NCBI GenBank assembly: GCA_029099685.1
Contig: JAQXOO010000015.1
Location: 1-64,000, forward strand
DNA: 64,000 nucleotides
Reading direction: 5' to 3'
From: Clostridia bacterium
GTDB lineage: Bacteria > Bacillota > Clostridia > Oscillospirales > Butyricicoccaceae
Shown here: in pieces, positions 33,090 through 40,553 of the stretch
Position numbering within the stretch: the first letter of the stretch is position 1
Layout: the number at the start of each line of letters is the position of its first letter
Translations under genes and position numbers: made by a program
The notes under the pieces: model-generated
Told to the model about the DNA's origin: nothing
Databases searched by the model: none
The model's input: only the letters and a program-made list of their open reading frames with translations

Positions 33090-34400
33090 TCAGTCGTTGT
33101 CAAAGGCCTCCAGCGTGCCCTTTTTCGGGGGCTTGCTGTCGCCGTGCTTCACCATCAGCATGGTGCAGAAGCTCAACAGGGAAAACACCACCGCATAGGG
33201 GAACAGCACCCGGTATCCCAGGCCCAGGTTGTCAATGAGCAGGCCGGACAGCAGGGGGGTGCAGATCTGGGCCGCCATGGAAAAGGCGTAATAATATCCG
33301 GTGTACCGGCCGGTGTCGCCGGCGGTGCTCATCTCCACCACCATGGGGAAGGAGTTGACGTTGATGGCCGCCCAGCCGATGCCCACCAGGGCAAACAGCA
33401 GGTACATCACAGGGGTCTGCTCTGTGATGAAGCAGGCGGAAAGGTAGCAGAAGCTCATCAGCAGGATGCCCAGCAGGATGGTCTTTTTCCGCCCCACCCG
33501 GCCCGACAGCATGCCCAGGGGCACAAAGGCCGCGATGGCCGCCACCGTGGCGCACATGAGATAGCCCGAGGAGGTGCTCAGGTCAGCGTTCCACACCGTC
33601 ACGCAGTAGCGGGAAAAGGCGGTGGTGACGGCGTTGTAGGCCATGAACCACAGAAACACCGACAGCAAAATCAGCAGCAGAGAGCGCAGCACCGGACGGG
33701 GCAGCTTTTCCCCGGCCTTTGCCGGGCCAGCGCCTGCCTCCTCGCCGGCGGCCACGGCGGCCTGGGTGCGCTCCACCAGGTCGTTTTCCCTTGTGGTCAG
33801 CACCATGAGGAGCACGCTCACCAGCATAAAGGCCGCCACCACCAGGAAGATGGGGGTGAAGGACTGACCGGAGGCGTAATGGCTGGAACCGTCGGGCCCC
33901 TTTTCGCTTTTCAGCAGCAGCATCATCATCAGGGTGGAAAAGATGCCGCCGATGTAGCCCACCAGGTTGATGATGGCGTTGGCCTTGGACCGGAGGGGCT
34001 TGGGGGTCACATCGGGCATATAGGCCACGGCGGGGGACCGGTAGACGCTCATGGTGAGCAGCAGGCACAAAAGCGCCCCGAAAAACAGCGGGAAGCTGCC
34101 GCTGGCGGTGGCTGCCGCCAGCACGGCCATCAGGCAGACGGCGGCCAGGGTGCCGAACAGGATGTAGGGGGTGCGGCGGCCCAAGCGGGTGCGGGTCCTG
34201 TCGGACAGGGCCCCGAACAGGGGCAGCAGCAGCAGGGAGGACACGTTGTCGATGGACATGATGGCGTTGGTGGTAAAGGTCCGCAGGCCGAAGACGTTTT
34301 CCAGCAGGTGGGGAATGACCTGGTCATAGAACTGCCAGAAGGCCAGAATGGACATAAAGCCAAAGCCGATGAGGACGGTGCGCTTGGTATCCAGCTTCAT
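33090..34400 (-). CDS. MFS transporter (sugar-cation symporter/GPH-like)
   Basis: 436 aa from MKLDTKRTVLIG. The track ATG three codons earlier lies inside the AAAGGAG site, so the second ATG is used. Twelve hydrophobic helices are arranged 6+6 around a cytoplasmic Ala/Glu-rich loop. Motif-A-like loops are ALSDRTRTRLGRRTPYILFG in the N half and GMLSGRVGRKKTILLG in the C half. SRYCVTVWNADLSTSSGY and INVNSFPMVVEMSTAGDTGRYTGYYYAFSMAAQ recall glycoside/sucrose-type transporters of the SLC45/GPH kind. Substrate cannot be fixed. Confidence 0.85.
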   Translation of the reverse strand: MKLDTKRTVLIGFGFMSILAFWQFYDQVIPHLLENVFGLRTFTTNAIMSIDNVSSLLLLPLFGALSDRTRTRLGRRTPYILFGTLAAVCLMAVLAAATASGSFPLFFGALLCLLLTMSVYRSPAVAYMPDVTPKPLRSKANAIINLVGYIGGIFSTLMMMLLLKSEKGPDGSSHYASGQSFTPIFLVVAAFMLVSVLLMVLTTRENDLVERTQAAVAAGEEAGAGPAKAGEKLPRPVLRSLLLILLSVFLWFMAYNAVTTAFSRYCVTVWNADLSTSSGYLMCATVAAIAAFVPLGMLSGRVGRKKTILLGILLMSFCYLSACFITEQTPVMYLLFALVGIGWAAINVNSFPMVVEMSTAGDTGRYTGYYYAFSMAAQICTPLLSGLLIDNLGLGYRVLFPYAVVFSLLSFCTMLMVKHGDSKPPKKGTLEAFDND

Positions 34401-34436
34401 GGAAGGCATCTCCTTTTATATAAGTCGTTCAAATGG

Positions 34437-34466
34437 ATTATACAATGAAGCCCGGGGCCATTGCAA
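34437..34466 (-). promoter_or_regulatory. MFS gene promoter
   Basis: TTGCAA, 18-nt spacer, perfect TATAAT on the minus strand, about 35 nt before the MFS start. Confidence 0.7.
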
Positions 34467-34527
34467 CCGAAAAAAATCCTGCGGCCTGCTCCGAAAAGGC
34501 TCCGGGACACGGCCGGCCCGGTATTGG

Positions 34528-34561
34528 AAAGGGCTTCACCCTGACAGGGCGGAGCCCTTTT
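34528..34561 (+). terminator. Hairpin upstream of spoIIE
   Basis: AAAGGGCT...AGCCCTTTT with an inner CCCT/AGGG helix. No gene upstream needs it, so it may insulate spoIIE from read-through. TTCGGCA just after it (34569-34575) is the complement of TGCCGAA, a match to the Spo0A box core TGNCGAA. That match is weak and unproven. Confidence 0.5.
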
Positions 34562-34703
34562 CTGCCGTTTCGGCAAGAAATGCGCCAAATGTCTGAAAAC
34601 CGGCACAGAAAGGGGAAGATCCCACCATCACCGCCCCTATTTCCCTACAAATTCCTCGTGTTTTTTTCTCTATAATGAAGAAAAAACGAGAGGAAGACAC
34701 AGT

Positions 34704-37004
34704 ATGGCACTGGAGACCCAAAAATCCCCCCGGCACGTCCGCAAACGTTCTTTTCTGCCCCCCCGGGGCCTTTTGGCCCGGCCCGACTGCCGCCGGCTGG
34801 GACGGCAGGGCCTGGCCCTGCTGCTGGGGGCGGCCTTTGCCCGTGCCGCCGTGGCGGAGGACATCCGCCCCTTCGGCGTGGCCTACATCGCGGCGGCGGG
34901 ACATCCCCTGGCGGCAGCGGCAGGGGCATTTTTGTCCTATCTCACGTTGGGCCGGGCGGGGCTGGTGTGCGGCGCGGCGGTGATGGTGACCCTCACCTGC
35001 CGCATGGTGCTGGAGGGCACCGCCCTGGGGCGGAAAAGGGTGTTTTTCCCCGGCTGCGCCGCCCTGGCGCTGCTGTTTACCAAGGGGGTGGTGGCGGCCG
35101 CCGGCGGCGTCCGGGCGGTTTTGCTGCTGCTGTGTGAATGCACCCTGTGCCTGGGCTTCGCCCTGATGCTGCGGGAGGCGCGGGACAGCCGCTCGCCCCT
35201 GGCCCTGTGGGGCAGACTCACCGCCGCTCTGGGGGGCATTTTGACGTTGCTGCCGGTGACGGTGTGGGGCGGCTGGTCCCCGGCGGGGCTGGGGGCGGTG
35301 TTTCTGGTGCTGTGCGCCGGGGCCTTCGGCGGACCGGCGGCGGGAGTGTGCGTGGGCACCGCCTTCGGGGCCTGCGTGGACCTGGTGCTGGGCCGCAGCC
35401 CCCAGGCGTCGCTGATCTGGTGCGTCACCGGCCTTGCCGCCGGCCTGGGCAAAAAACGGGAGCGCCTGCCCGCGGCGCTGATGGCCTGTGCCGCCTGCGG
35501 CCTGGCCTCCCTGTGGCTGTACGGCCGGCCGGGGGTGCGCCAGGGGCTGCTGGAGTGCTTTTCGGCGGCGGCCGTTTTGGTCCTGCTGCCGGAAAAATGG
35601 CTGCTGGGGCTGGAGGCGGCCTTTGCCGGGGCTGGCGCGGGACTGGAAAGCGGGCGCAGGCCTATGGCCGGGGGCACGGCCCTGCGGGGCCTGTCCGACG
35701 CGGTGACGCAGCTGGGTGCCGCCATGATGGCCCTGTGGCACGGCGCGCCGGAGGAGGACCGGGACCTGGGGCACGTCTACCGGACCGCCTGTGAAACTGT
35801 CTGCCGCAGCTGCAAGCGCCGGGACCATTGCTGGCAGGCGGGCTACGGCGACCTGCGGCGGATGCTGTCCGACCTGGCCCAGCCGCTGCGGGAGCAGCAC
35901 GCCATCCGGCCGGAGCAGCTGCCCGCCTGGTTTTCCGCCGGGTGCCTGCGGCCTCAGCGGTTCTGCGGCGCGGTGAACGACGCCTACCGCACGGCGCTCC
36001 GCCGTCAGGCCCTGCAGCAGCAGGAGCACCGGCTGCACCGGGTGATGAGCCGCCAGTACGAGAGCCTGAGCACCCTGCTGGAGGGCATGGCCGCCCGGGC
36101 CGGCAGCGGCCCGGAGTACGACGCCGCCCTGGAGAGCCGGGTCCGCCGGGTGGTGCGGGCCTATCTGCCCCGGGCAAAGACCACCGTGTACCTCACCGGC
36201 GGCCGCCTGCAGATCGACCTGCTGGTGCCCGGAGACGGCCCCGAGGCCACCGGCGACCACTCCGCCATGATCCGTTCCCTTCAGGGGGCGCTGGGGGTGG
36301 CGCTGCTGCCGCCGGCGGCGGTGGAGAGCACCCGGGGGACGGTGCTGCGGGTGCGTCAGCGGGAGGCGCTGCGGCTGGACACCTGGGCGGCAGTGCGCAA
36401 AAAAGAGGGCGAGACCGTGTGCGGAGACAATCACCTCACCCTTCACACCGATGACGGCCGGGGCATTCTGCTGCTGTCCGACGGCATGGGCACCGGCGCC
36501 CGGGCCGGGGCCATGTCCCGCCGCGCCCTGGAGCTGGTGGGCAGCTTTGTCCGGTCGGGCTGCAGCCTGGCGGAGAGTACCGCCGCCGTTTTGCCGGTGC
36601 TGGCGGCCCGGTTCGAGGAATGGGGCTTTGTCACCCTGGACCTGGCGGAGATCAGCCTGTTCACCGGAAGGGCCTCTCTGCTGAAGTACGGCGCGGCGCC
36701 GGGCTTTTTGCTGCGGGAGGGCCGGGGCACCCGGCTGGAGGCCCGGGCGCTGCCCGCCGGGCTGGAGCCCATGGAGGGCGAGCCGCCGGTGGTACAGCTG
36801 CGCCTGCGGGAGGGCGACCGGCTGGTGCTGCTGTCCGACGGTGTTTGGGACGGAGGCCGCACCGAGGAGCTGCTGCGGGAAAACGCCGGGCTGGAGGGCC
36901 AGGCGCTGGCTAACCTGCTGGTGGAGGATGCCGCGGGCCGGGGCGGCAGCGATGACATGACGGTTTTGATCGCGGATCTGCACAAGGCGGAAAAAGAAGA
37001 ATAA
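34704..37004 (+). CDS. spoIIE: Stage II sporulation protein E (PP2C phosphatase)
   Basis: 766 aa. The N-terminal ~300 residues are a run of about 10 membrane helices. A linker domain with a Cys cluster (CETVCRSCKRRDHCW, about 361-375) typical of SpoIIE follows. The C-terminal PPM/PP2C domain has VCGDNH, LLLSDGMGTGARA (about 591-603), RLVLLSDGVWDGG and a final GGSDDMTVLIADL, the metal-binding aspartates. SpoIIE dephosphorylates SpoIIAA at the asymmetric septum to release sigma-F in the forespore. TATAAT lies 28 nt before the start without a good -35, as expected for an activator-dependent (Spo0A) promoter. Confidence 0.95.
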   Translation: MALETQKSPRHVRKRSFLPPRGLLARPDCRRLGRQGLALLLGAAFARAAVAEDIRPFGVAYIAAAGHPLAAAAGAFLSYLTLGRAGLVCGAAVMVTLTCRMVLEGTALGRKRVFFPGCAALALLFTKGVVAAAGGVRAVLLLLCECTLCLGFALMLREARDSRSPLALWGRLTAALGGILTLLPVTVWGGWSPAGLGAVFLVLCAGAFGGPAAGVCVGTAFGACVDLVLGRSPQASLIWCVTGLAAGLGKKRERLPAALMACAACGLASLWLYGRPGVRQGLLECFSAAAVLVLLPEKWLLGLEAAFAGAGAGLESGRRPMAGGTALRGLSDAVTQLGAAMMALWHGAPEEDRDLGHVYRTACETVCRSCKRRDHCWQAGYGDLRRMLSDLAQPLREQHAIRPEQLPAWFSAGCLRPQRFCGAVNDAYRTALRRQALQQQEHRLHRVMSRQYESLSTLLEGMAARAGSGPEYDAALESRVRRVVRAYLPRAKTTVYLTGGRLQIDLLVPGDGPEATGDHSAMIRSLQGALGVALLPPAAVESTRGTVLRVRQREALRLDTWAAVRKKEGETVCGDNHLTLHTDDGRGILLLSDGMGTGARAGAMSRRALELVGSFVRSGCSLAESTAAVLPVLAARFEEWGFVTLDLAEISLFTGRASLLKYGAAPGFLLREGRGTRLEARALPAGLEPMEGEPPVVQLRLREGDRLVLLSDGVWDGGRTEELLRENAGLEGQALANLLVEDAAGRGGSDDMTVLIADLHKAEKEE

Positions 37005-37011
37005 CACGAAA

Positions 37012-37058
37012 AAAAACCGCCATCCTAACAAAAAACATACGGTTTGGAGGCGGTTTTT
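37012..37058 (+). terminator. Hairpin overlapping the next gene's ribosome site
   Basis: AAAAACCGCC pairs with GGCGGTTTTT across a 27-nt loop. The right arm takes in the last two G of the GGAGG ribosome site and abuts the ATG of the small membrane gene. It can act as the spoIIE terminator and as a translation-masking hairpin. Confidence 0.6.
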
Positions 37059-37259
37059 ATGGATCAAAACCAGGGACGGCGGGTGGATACGCCGGAGGAA
37101 ATGCTGGCCTTGGCCGAGGAGCTGGCGTCGCGGTATCCCGCCCAGGCCACCGGCACGCGCCTGCGCCTGCACCTCAGGCCCTGGATGCGCTACGCCCTGT
37201 GGTTTCTGGGGGGCGCGGGGACGGCGGGCCTGTGCTGGTGGGCAAGCCTGATGACCTGA
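37059..37259 (+). CDS. Small single-pass membrane protein after spoIIE
   Basis: 66 aa from MDQNQGRRVDTPEEML; the track start is a TTG ahead of the ribosome site. A charged N-terminal amphipathic part (ALAEELASRYPAQA) precedes one C-terminal membrane helix (YALWFLGGAGTAGLCWWASLM). I do not recognise the family. Its position suggests a sporulation-linked role, but the only evidence is proximity and the shared hairpin. Confidence 0.7.
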   Translation: MDQNQGRRVDTPEEMLALAEELASRYPAQATGTRLRLHLRPWMRYALWFLGGAGTAGLCWWASLMT

Positions 37260-37340
37260 AAAACGGCATAAAAAGCGTCCGGCGGGAGGACAGAGGGCAT
37301 TCCCCGCAAGGCCGGGGGCTTGCGCCGCAAACAAACGTAA

Positions 37341-37367
37341 AAAAGCACCCCCGGCGGGGGTGCTTTT
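37341..37367. terminator. Bidirectional terminator between convergent genes
   Basis: 12-bp perfect stem AAAAGCACCCCC/GGGGGTGCTTTT with a 3-nt loop, between the small membrane gene and the convergent desulfhydrase gene. Confidence 0.9.
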
Positions 37368-37371
37368 GAAC

Positions 37372-38400
37372 TTAATCCAGGATGGTGACGCCGTCGATGA
37401 GCTCTTTCTCGAACTCCACCCGGTGATGCTTGGTGTAGATGCCGGGCAGGCCGCCGGTGTGCAGGAAGATGATCTTGGAGCCCTTTTCGATCTTGCCCTC
37501 CCGGATCATGTCGCAGATGCCGGCGAAGGCCTTGCCGGTGTAGCAGGGATCCAGGATGATGGCTTCCCGCCGGGCCATGTAGCACACAGCGTCCCGGACC
37601 TCGCGGCAGGGATTGTTGTAAGCGCCGCGGGTGTAATCCTTCTCAATGTGGAAGTCCTCGCGCTTGGCGTCGCAGGTCAGGCCGAACGTTTCCTTGACGC
37701 TGTTGAAATACTCCACAATGCGCTTTTCCTTGGCCTCCAGGAAGGGAGAAATGGCCACGCCCACCAGGCCCAGGGGGGACTTTTCATTGGCCAGGCCGCA
37801 GTACAGGCCCATATAGGTGCCGATGCTGCCCACGGCGGCGTAGACGGTGGCGTCCTCCAGCCCCATGGCCTTGGCCTGCTGGGTCAGTTCCTGGGCGCAC
37901 TCGTAATAGCCCAGAATTCCCAGGTCGGAGCTGCCGCCGATGGGGATCTCATAGACCTTTTCGCCCTGTGCCTCGTACCGGGCCTTCACCTGGGCGGCAA
38001 CCTCGGCAAACTGCTCGCTTTCGGGACGGCCGTCATCTTTTTTCAGCACCACCTCGGCGCCCATCAGCCGGTCCAGCAGCAGGTTGGCGGAAAGCTCACC
38101 GGGATAGGGGTCCACGCAGACGATGGCGCACTTCATGCCGTATTTGGCGGCCACGGCGGCGGTGAGGCGGCCGTGGTTGGTCTGGGCGCCGCCCAGGGTC
38201 AGCAGCATGGTGGCGCCCTGGTCCTGGGCGTCCTTCAGCAGATATTCCAGCTTGCGCAGCTTGTTGCCGCCGACGCCCAGATTGGTCAGATCGTCCCGCT
38301 TGATGTAAAACTCCACACCCAGGTCCTGAGAAACGCCGGGAAGATATTCCAGCGGCGTGGGCAGATGCAGAAAAGATACTTTCTCGTGTCCGAGCAGCAT
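37372..38400 (-). CDS. D-cysteine desulfhydrase / ACC deaminase family PLP enzyme
   Basis: 342 aa. Fold type II PLP enzyme with the Schiff-base Lys in LGVGGNKLRKLEYLL, the phosphate loop VYAAVGSIGTYMGL, and TLGGAQTNHGRL around the re-face residues. The C-terminal IIFLHTGGLPGIY is typical of DcyD/YedO and ACC deaminase. ACC deaminase and D-cysteine desulfhydrase differ by a few active-site residues that I cannot decide by eye. In gut Clostridia the desulfhydrase role (H2S, pyruvate and ammonia from D-cysteine) is more likely. A promoter and AGGAGG precede it. Confidence 0.88.
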   Translation of the reverse strand: MLLGHEKVSFLHLPTPLEYLPGVSQDLGVEFYIKRDDLTNLGVGGNKLRKLEYLLKDAQDQGATMLLTLGGAQTNHGRLTAAVAAKYGMKCAIVCVDPYPGELSANLLLDRLMGAEVVLKKDDGRPESEQFAEVAAQVKARYEAQGEKVYEIPIGGSSDLGILGYYECAQELTQQAKAMGLEDATVYAAVGSIGTYMGLYCGLANEKSPLGLVGVAISPFLEAKEKRIVEYFNSVKETFGLTCDAKREDFHIEKDYTRGAYNNPCREVRDAVCYMARREAIILDPCYTGKAFAGICDMIREGKIEKGSKIIFLHTGGLPGIYTKHHRVEFEKELIDGVTILD

Positions 38401-38430
38401 AAGTTATTCCTCCTATCAGTTGTTGGGACC

Positions 38431-38460
38431 ATTATACCACCGGGAAAGCGCGGCGGTCAA
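38431..38460 (-). promoter_or_regulatory. Promoter for the PLP desulfhydrase gene
   Basis: TTGACC, 18-nt spacer, perfect TATAAT on the minus strand, about 30 nt before the start. Confidence 0.8.
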
Positions 38461-38467
38461 CCCCGCG

Positions 38468-38746
38468 TCAGGAGGATTTCCGCCGGCCCTCCTGCTGCAG
38501 AATGGTGCGGATATGCCGCTCGGAGAGGCCGTATTTCCGGGAGAGCTGCCGCACGTTGGAGCCGTCGAACTCCTCGGCGATGGCCTTGCGGCGCAGGCCC
38601 CGCTCCAGGGAGCTGCGCTTGGGAAAATAGAGGAATTCGCCCCCGGCGGTGTCGATGATCTTCAGAAACCGCTCCATGCCCACCAGCTCGTACAGCCAGA
38701 AAAGCTCCTCCGGGACCTGTTCCTGACTCAGCTTGAATTGTGCCAT
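38468..38746 (-). CDS. Mor-like helix-turn-helix transcription regulator
   Basis: 92 aa from MAQFKLSQEQVPEEL, the ATG after AAAGGAGG; the track start is upstream of the ribosome site. The C-terminal half has a clear HTH, AIAEEFDGSNVRQLSRKYGLSERHIRTILQ. The N-terminal helical half matches the size and layout of the phage Mu Mor/C activator family, which dimerises through its N-terminus. It is divergent from the XRE-ImmA pair across a dyad operator, a typical phage-switch arrangement. Confidence 0.75.
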   Translation of the reverse strand: MAQFKLSQEQVPEELFWLYELVGMERFLKIIDTAGGEFLYFPKRSSLERGLRRKAIAEEFDGSNVRQLSRKYGLSERHIRTILQQEGRRKSS

Positions 38747-38840
38747 AGTGCCTCCTTTCCTGTCCGGTTTTTCGGACAGCCGTTGATTTATCATGGGATC
38801 ATCCCGCAGAGAATGTATGTTGGGCTGTGATCGTGGTCTC

Positions 38841-38869
38841 AGAATAAGTCAACGTGTCGGAAATGTCAA
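38841..38869 (-). promoter_or_regulatory. Promoter for the Mor-like gene
   Basis: TTGACA, 17-nt spacer, TATTCT on the minus strand. Its -35 ends 4 nt from the dyad operator. Confidence 0.75.
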
Positions 38870-38873
38870 TGGA

Positions 38874-38898
38874 AAAATTTCAATAGTTCTGAAATTTT
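38874..38898. promoter_or_regulatory. Dyad operator between divergent promoters
   Basis: AAAATTTCA and TGAAATTTT form a perfect 9-bp dyad with a 7-nt spacer. It lies exactly between the -35 boxes of the divergent Mor-like and XRE promoters. The XRE repressor encoded next door is the likely binder. Confidence 0.75.
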
Positions 38899-38901
38899 GT
38901 C

Positions 38902-38930
38902 TTTACATTTTCAAAAAGATGTGGTAGCAT
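38902..38930 (+). promoter_or_regulatory. Promoter for the XRE-ImmA operon
   Basis: TTTACA, 17-nt spacer, TAGCAT. Its -35 starts 3 nt after the dyad operator, so the repressor should autoregulate. Confidence 0.7.
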
Positions 38931-38960
38931 CCAATCAGAAACAGAGGGGAGGAACGTCTG

Positions 38961-39293
38961 ATGTCCTTTGGAACACAGCTGCGTCAGGCGCGCAAACGCC
39001 GCCGCCTGACCCAAAAAGCCCTGGCGGACGCCATCGGCGTCAAGCATAATTCCGTGAGCAACTGGGAGAGCGACCGCAACAGGCCCGACCCGGAGACCAT
39101 CCGCGCCCTGTGCGCCCTGCTGGAGGTGGACTCCAACTACTTTTTGGAGACCGACCCCATGGAAAGCCAGCTTTCCGGCGTGGAATTCGCCCTGTTCGGC
39201 GAGGTGCGGGAACTGAGCGAACAGGACAAGCGGGATGTTCTGGAGTTCATTCGGTTCAAAAAAGCCCTCAGCGAAAAGAGGCGGCAGGAATGA
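38961..39293 (+). CDS. XRE-family repressor (ImmR-like)
   Basis: 110 aa. Residues ~5-62 form the HTH_3 fold: LRQARKRRRLTQKALADAIGVKHNSVSNWESDRNRPDPETI. The C-terminal part is a short helical tail (LSEQDKRDVLEFIRFKKAL). Its stop overlaps the ImmA/IrrE-like start by 4 nt. Repressor plus overlapping metallopeptidase is the ImmR/ImmA arrangement of ICEBs1 and many prophages, in which the peptidase destroys the repressor after DNA damage or signalling. The adjacent dyad is its probable operator. Confidence 0.88.
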   Translation: MSFGTQLRQARKRRRLTQKALADAIGVKHNSVSNWESDRNRPDPETIRALCALLEVDSNYFLETDPMESQLSGVEFALFGEVRELSEQDKRDVLEFIRFKKALSEKRRQE

Positions 39294-39694
39294 CCCACCT
39301 GCAGCGTCTGTATGAAACGGCCGACGGGCTGGGGCTGCAGATCTGCTATTTTCCTATGGAGAACAACACCGCCATCTCCACCCCCGACGGCTTTATCGGC
39401 ATGGATGTGGACCGGCTGGAAAACAGCGCCGGAGAACTGGAGTGTCTGGCCCATGAGATGGGCCACTGCATCACCGGCAGTTTTTATACGCTGGACAGCG
39501 ATCTGTATCAGCAGCGGCGGTGTGAGGAACGGGCCGATCGGTGGGCCATGGAACGGCTGGTGCCCTTGAAAGATCTGAAGCGGGCGCTGGCCATGGGCCT
39601 TCGACCTCACGAACTGGCCGAGCTGTTCGGCGTTACCCAGGCCTTTTTGGAGAAATGTCTGCGGTATTATCACGAGGCAAAAGGTGAGATTTGA
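39290..39694 (+). CDS. ImmA/IrrE-family metallopeptidase (anti-repressor)
   Basis: 134 aa, start ATGA overlapping the repressor stop. The zinc motif HEMGH is at 55-59, followed by CEERADRWAMERLVP, which supplies the third ligand. The length and the closing helical segment (PHELAELFGVTQAFLEKCLRYY) fit ImmA. It probably cleaves the partner XRE repressor and so flips the divergent switch. Three small membrane-protein genes follow, the first 12 nt downstream. Confidence 0.88.
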   Translation: MTHLQRLYETADGLGLQICYFPMENNTAISTPDGFIGMDVDRLENSAGELECLAHEMGHCITGSFYTLDSDLYQQRRCEERADRWAMERLVPLKDLKRALAMGLRPHELAELFGVTQAFLEKCLRYYHEAKGEI

Positions 39695-39706
39695 GGAGGT
39701 GCGCCC

Positions 39707-39883
39707 ATGTCGTGGAACAAACTGGATCGGATGCGACTGGAGTCCGACGTACTGGAAACCGAGATTCATGAACAGGATTCCGAACGGTAGGTTCGGCAGC
39801 ACGAAAGCCGGGTCTGGTTTCATATTGCCGCCCTTGCGGTGGTGGCCGTGGTGCTGATTTTGTCGGTCTACGGCGCGATTTAG
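39707..39883 (+). pseudogene. Small membrane protein split by an in-frame TAG
   Basis: After a strong AGGAGGTG site the frame reads MSWNKLDRMRLESDVLE, continues to residue 27, hits TAG, and goes on in the same frame through HESRVWFHIAALAVVAVVL, a good membrane helix, to a second TAG. The full 58-codon product would match the layout and the RMxxES motif of the two genes that follow. A single CAG-to-TAG change is the simplest cause. A sequencing error or stop read-through are alternatives. Confidence 0.65.
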
Positions 39884-39894
39884 TGGTTTTTTAC

Positions 39895-39934
39895 AACCGG
39901 AAAGCCCCTGTTTTGTGGGGTTTTCCGGTTTTTG
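39895..39934 (+). terminator. Intrinsic terminator
   Basis: AACCGGAAA-GCCCC pairs with GGGG-TTTTCCGGTT and runs into TTTTTG. It closes the XRE-ImmA-small gene transcript. Confidence 0.8.
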
Positions 39935-39954
39935 TGAATTTTTCTTAAGAATCG

Positions 39955-39983
39955 TTGCGGACATGTTCTCCATAAGATATAAT
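39955..39983 (+). promoter_or_regulatory. Promoter for the small membrane-protein pair
   Basis: TTGCGG, 17-nt spacer, perfect TATAAT, about 28 nt before the ribosome site region. The pair is therefore transcribed independently of ImmA. Confidence 0.8.
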
Positions 39984-40016
39984 AGAAACAAATAAACCGA
40001 TAAAGGAGGGCGCTGT

Positions 40017-40217
40017 ATGAGCTTTGGACTGAACAACTGGAACAACAACCAACAGGTGCGTGACCGGATGGAAAATGAATCGCTGGAATATCAGATGCGG
40101 GAGACCAATCCAGATCAGGCCAAAAAGGATCTGGTCAGCCGGATGTCGGTTCGGGGCGCGATCCTCATTCTTTTGGTGGTCGTCCTGGCCGTGGTGTTGC
40201 TGCTGACGGGATCGTAA
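40017..40217 (+). CDS. Small single-pass membrane protein
   Basis: 66 aa after AAAGGAGG. A polar N-terminus (GLNNWNNNQQVRDRMENESL) is followed by a basic stretch and one C-terminal membrane helix (GAILILLVVVLAVVLLL). The RMENES element matches RMRLES and RMESN in its neighbours, so the three are likely paralogues. No known family is recognised. Tail-anchored orientation with the charged part in the cytosol is predicted. Confidence 0.7.
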   Translation: MSFGLNNWNNNQQVRDRMENESLEYQMRETNPDQAKKDLVSRMSVRGAILILLVVVLAVVLLLTGS

Positions 40218-40242
40218 CGAACAAGCGGAAAGGAGCCGAACC

Positions 40243-40416
40243 ATGAAGCAATTTCAACGAGATTTTATTCGCATGGAGTCCAATGTGACCGATGCGGATA
40301 TCCGGGACAAGATGCCCGAGCAGGGAAAACGGGATTTTGAAGGACATGCGCCCATCAAGATGTTGTTGCTGGTGTTCGTGATCCTTGCGGTCATACTGAC
40401 GATAAAAGGATTATAA
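40243..40416 (+). CDS. Small single-pass membrane protein, third paralogue
   Basis: 57 aa, too short for the ORF track. The ribosome site is AAAGGAG. MKQFQRDFIRMESNVTDADI begins the polar half; the C-terminal half is one membrane helix (IKMLLLVFVILAVILTI). It is co-transcribed with the preceding gene (25-nt gap) and followed by a strong terminator. Function unknown. Confidence 0.7.
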   Translation: MKQFQRDFIRMESNVTDADIRDKMPEQGKRDFEGHAPIKMLLLVFVILAVILTIKGL

Positions 40417-40422
40417 GGGAAT

Positions 40423-40449
40423 AAAAAGCCGCCTGCGGGCGGCTTTTTT
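40423..40449 (+). terminator. Intrinsic terminator
   Basis: 11-bp stem AAAAAGCCGCC/GGCGGCTTTTT with a short loop and a six-T tail, directly after the third small gene. Confidence 0.9.
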
Positions 40450-40494
40450 CTTGCTCATTCACAAATAATTTTCATTTAAAATTATATAATGTCA

Positions 40495-40522
40495 TTGACA
40501 AAATTAAAAACCGTGATATGAT
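40495..40522 (+). promoter_or_regulatory. Promoter for the ribbon-helix-helix gene
   Basis: Consensus TTGACA, 16-nt spacer, TATGAT; very AT-rich surroundings. Confidence 0.75.
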
Positions 40523-40553
40523 GGTGACAGAATCCCAAGAGGAGGGAAAGTCA

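Noticed and set aside
39788-39790. TAG as pyrrolysine or as a genome-wide sense codon
   Set aside because: Several ordinary genes in the window end in TAG, no pyl genes are present, and only two genes show the pattern; local mutation is simpler.
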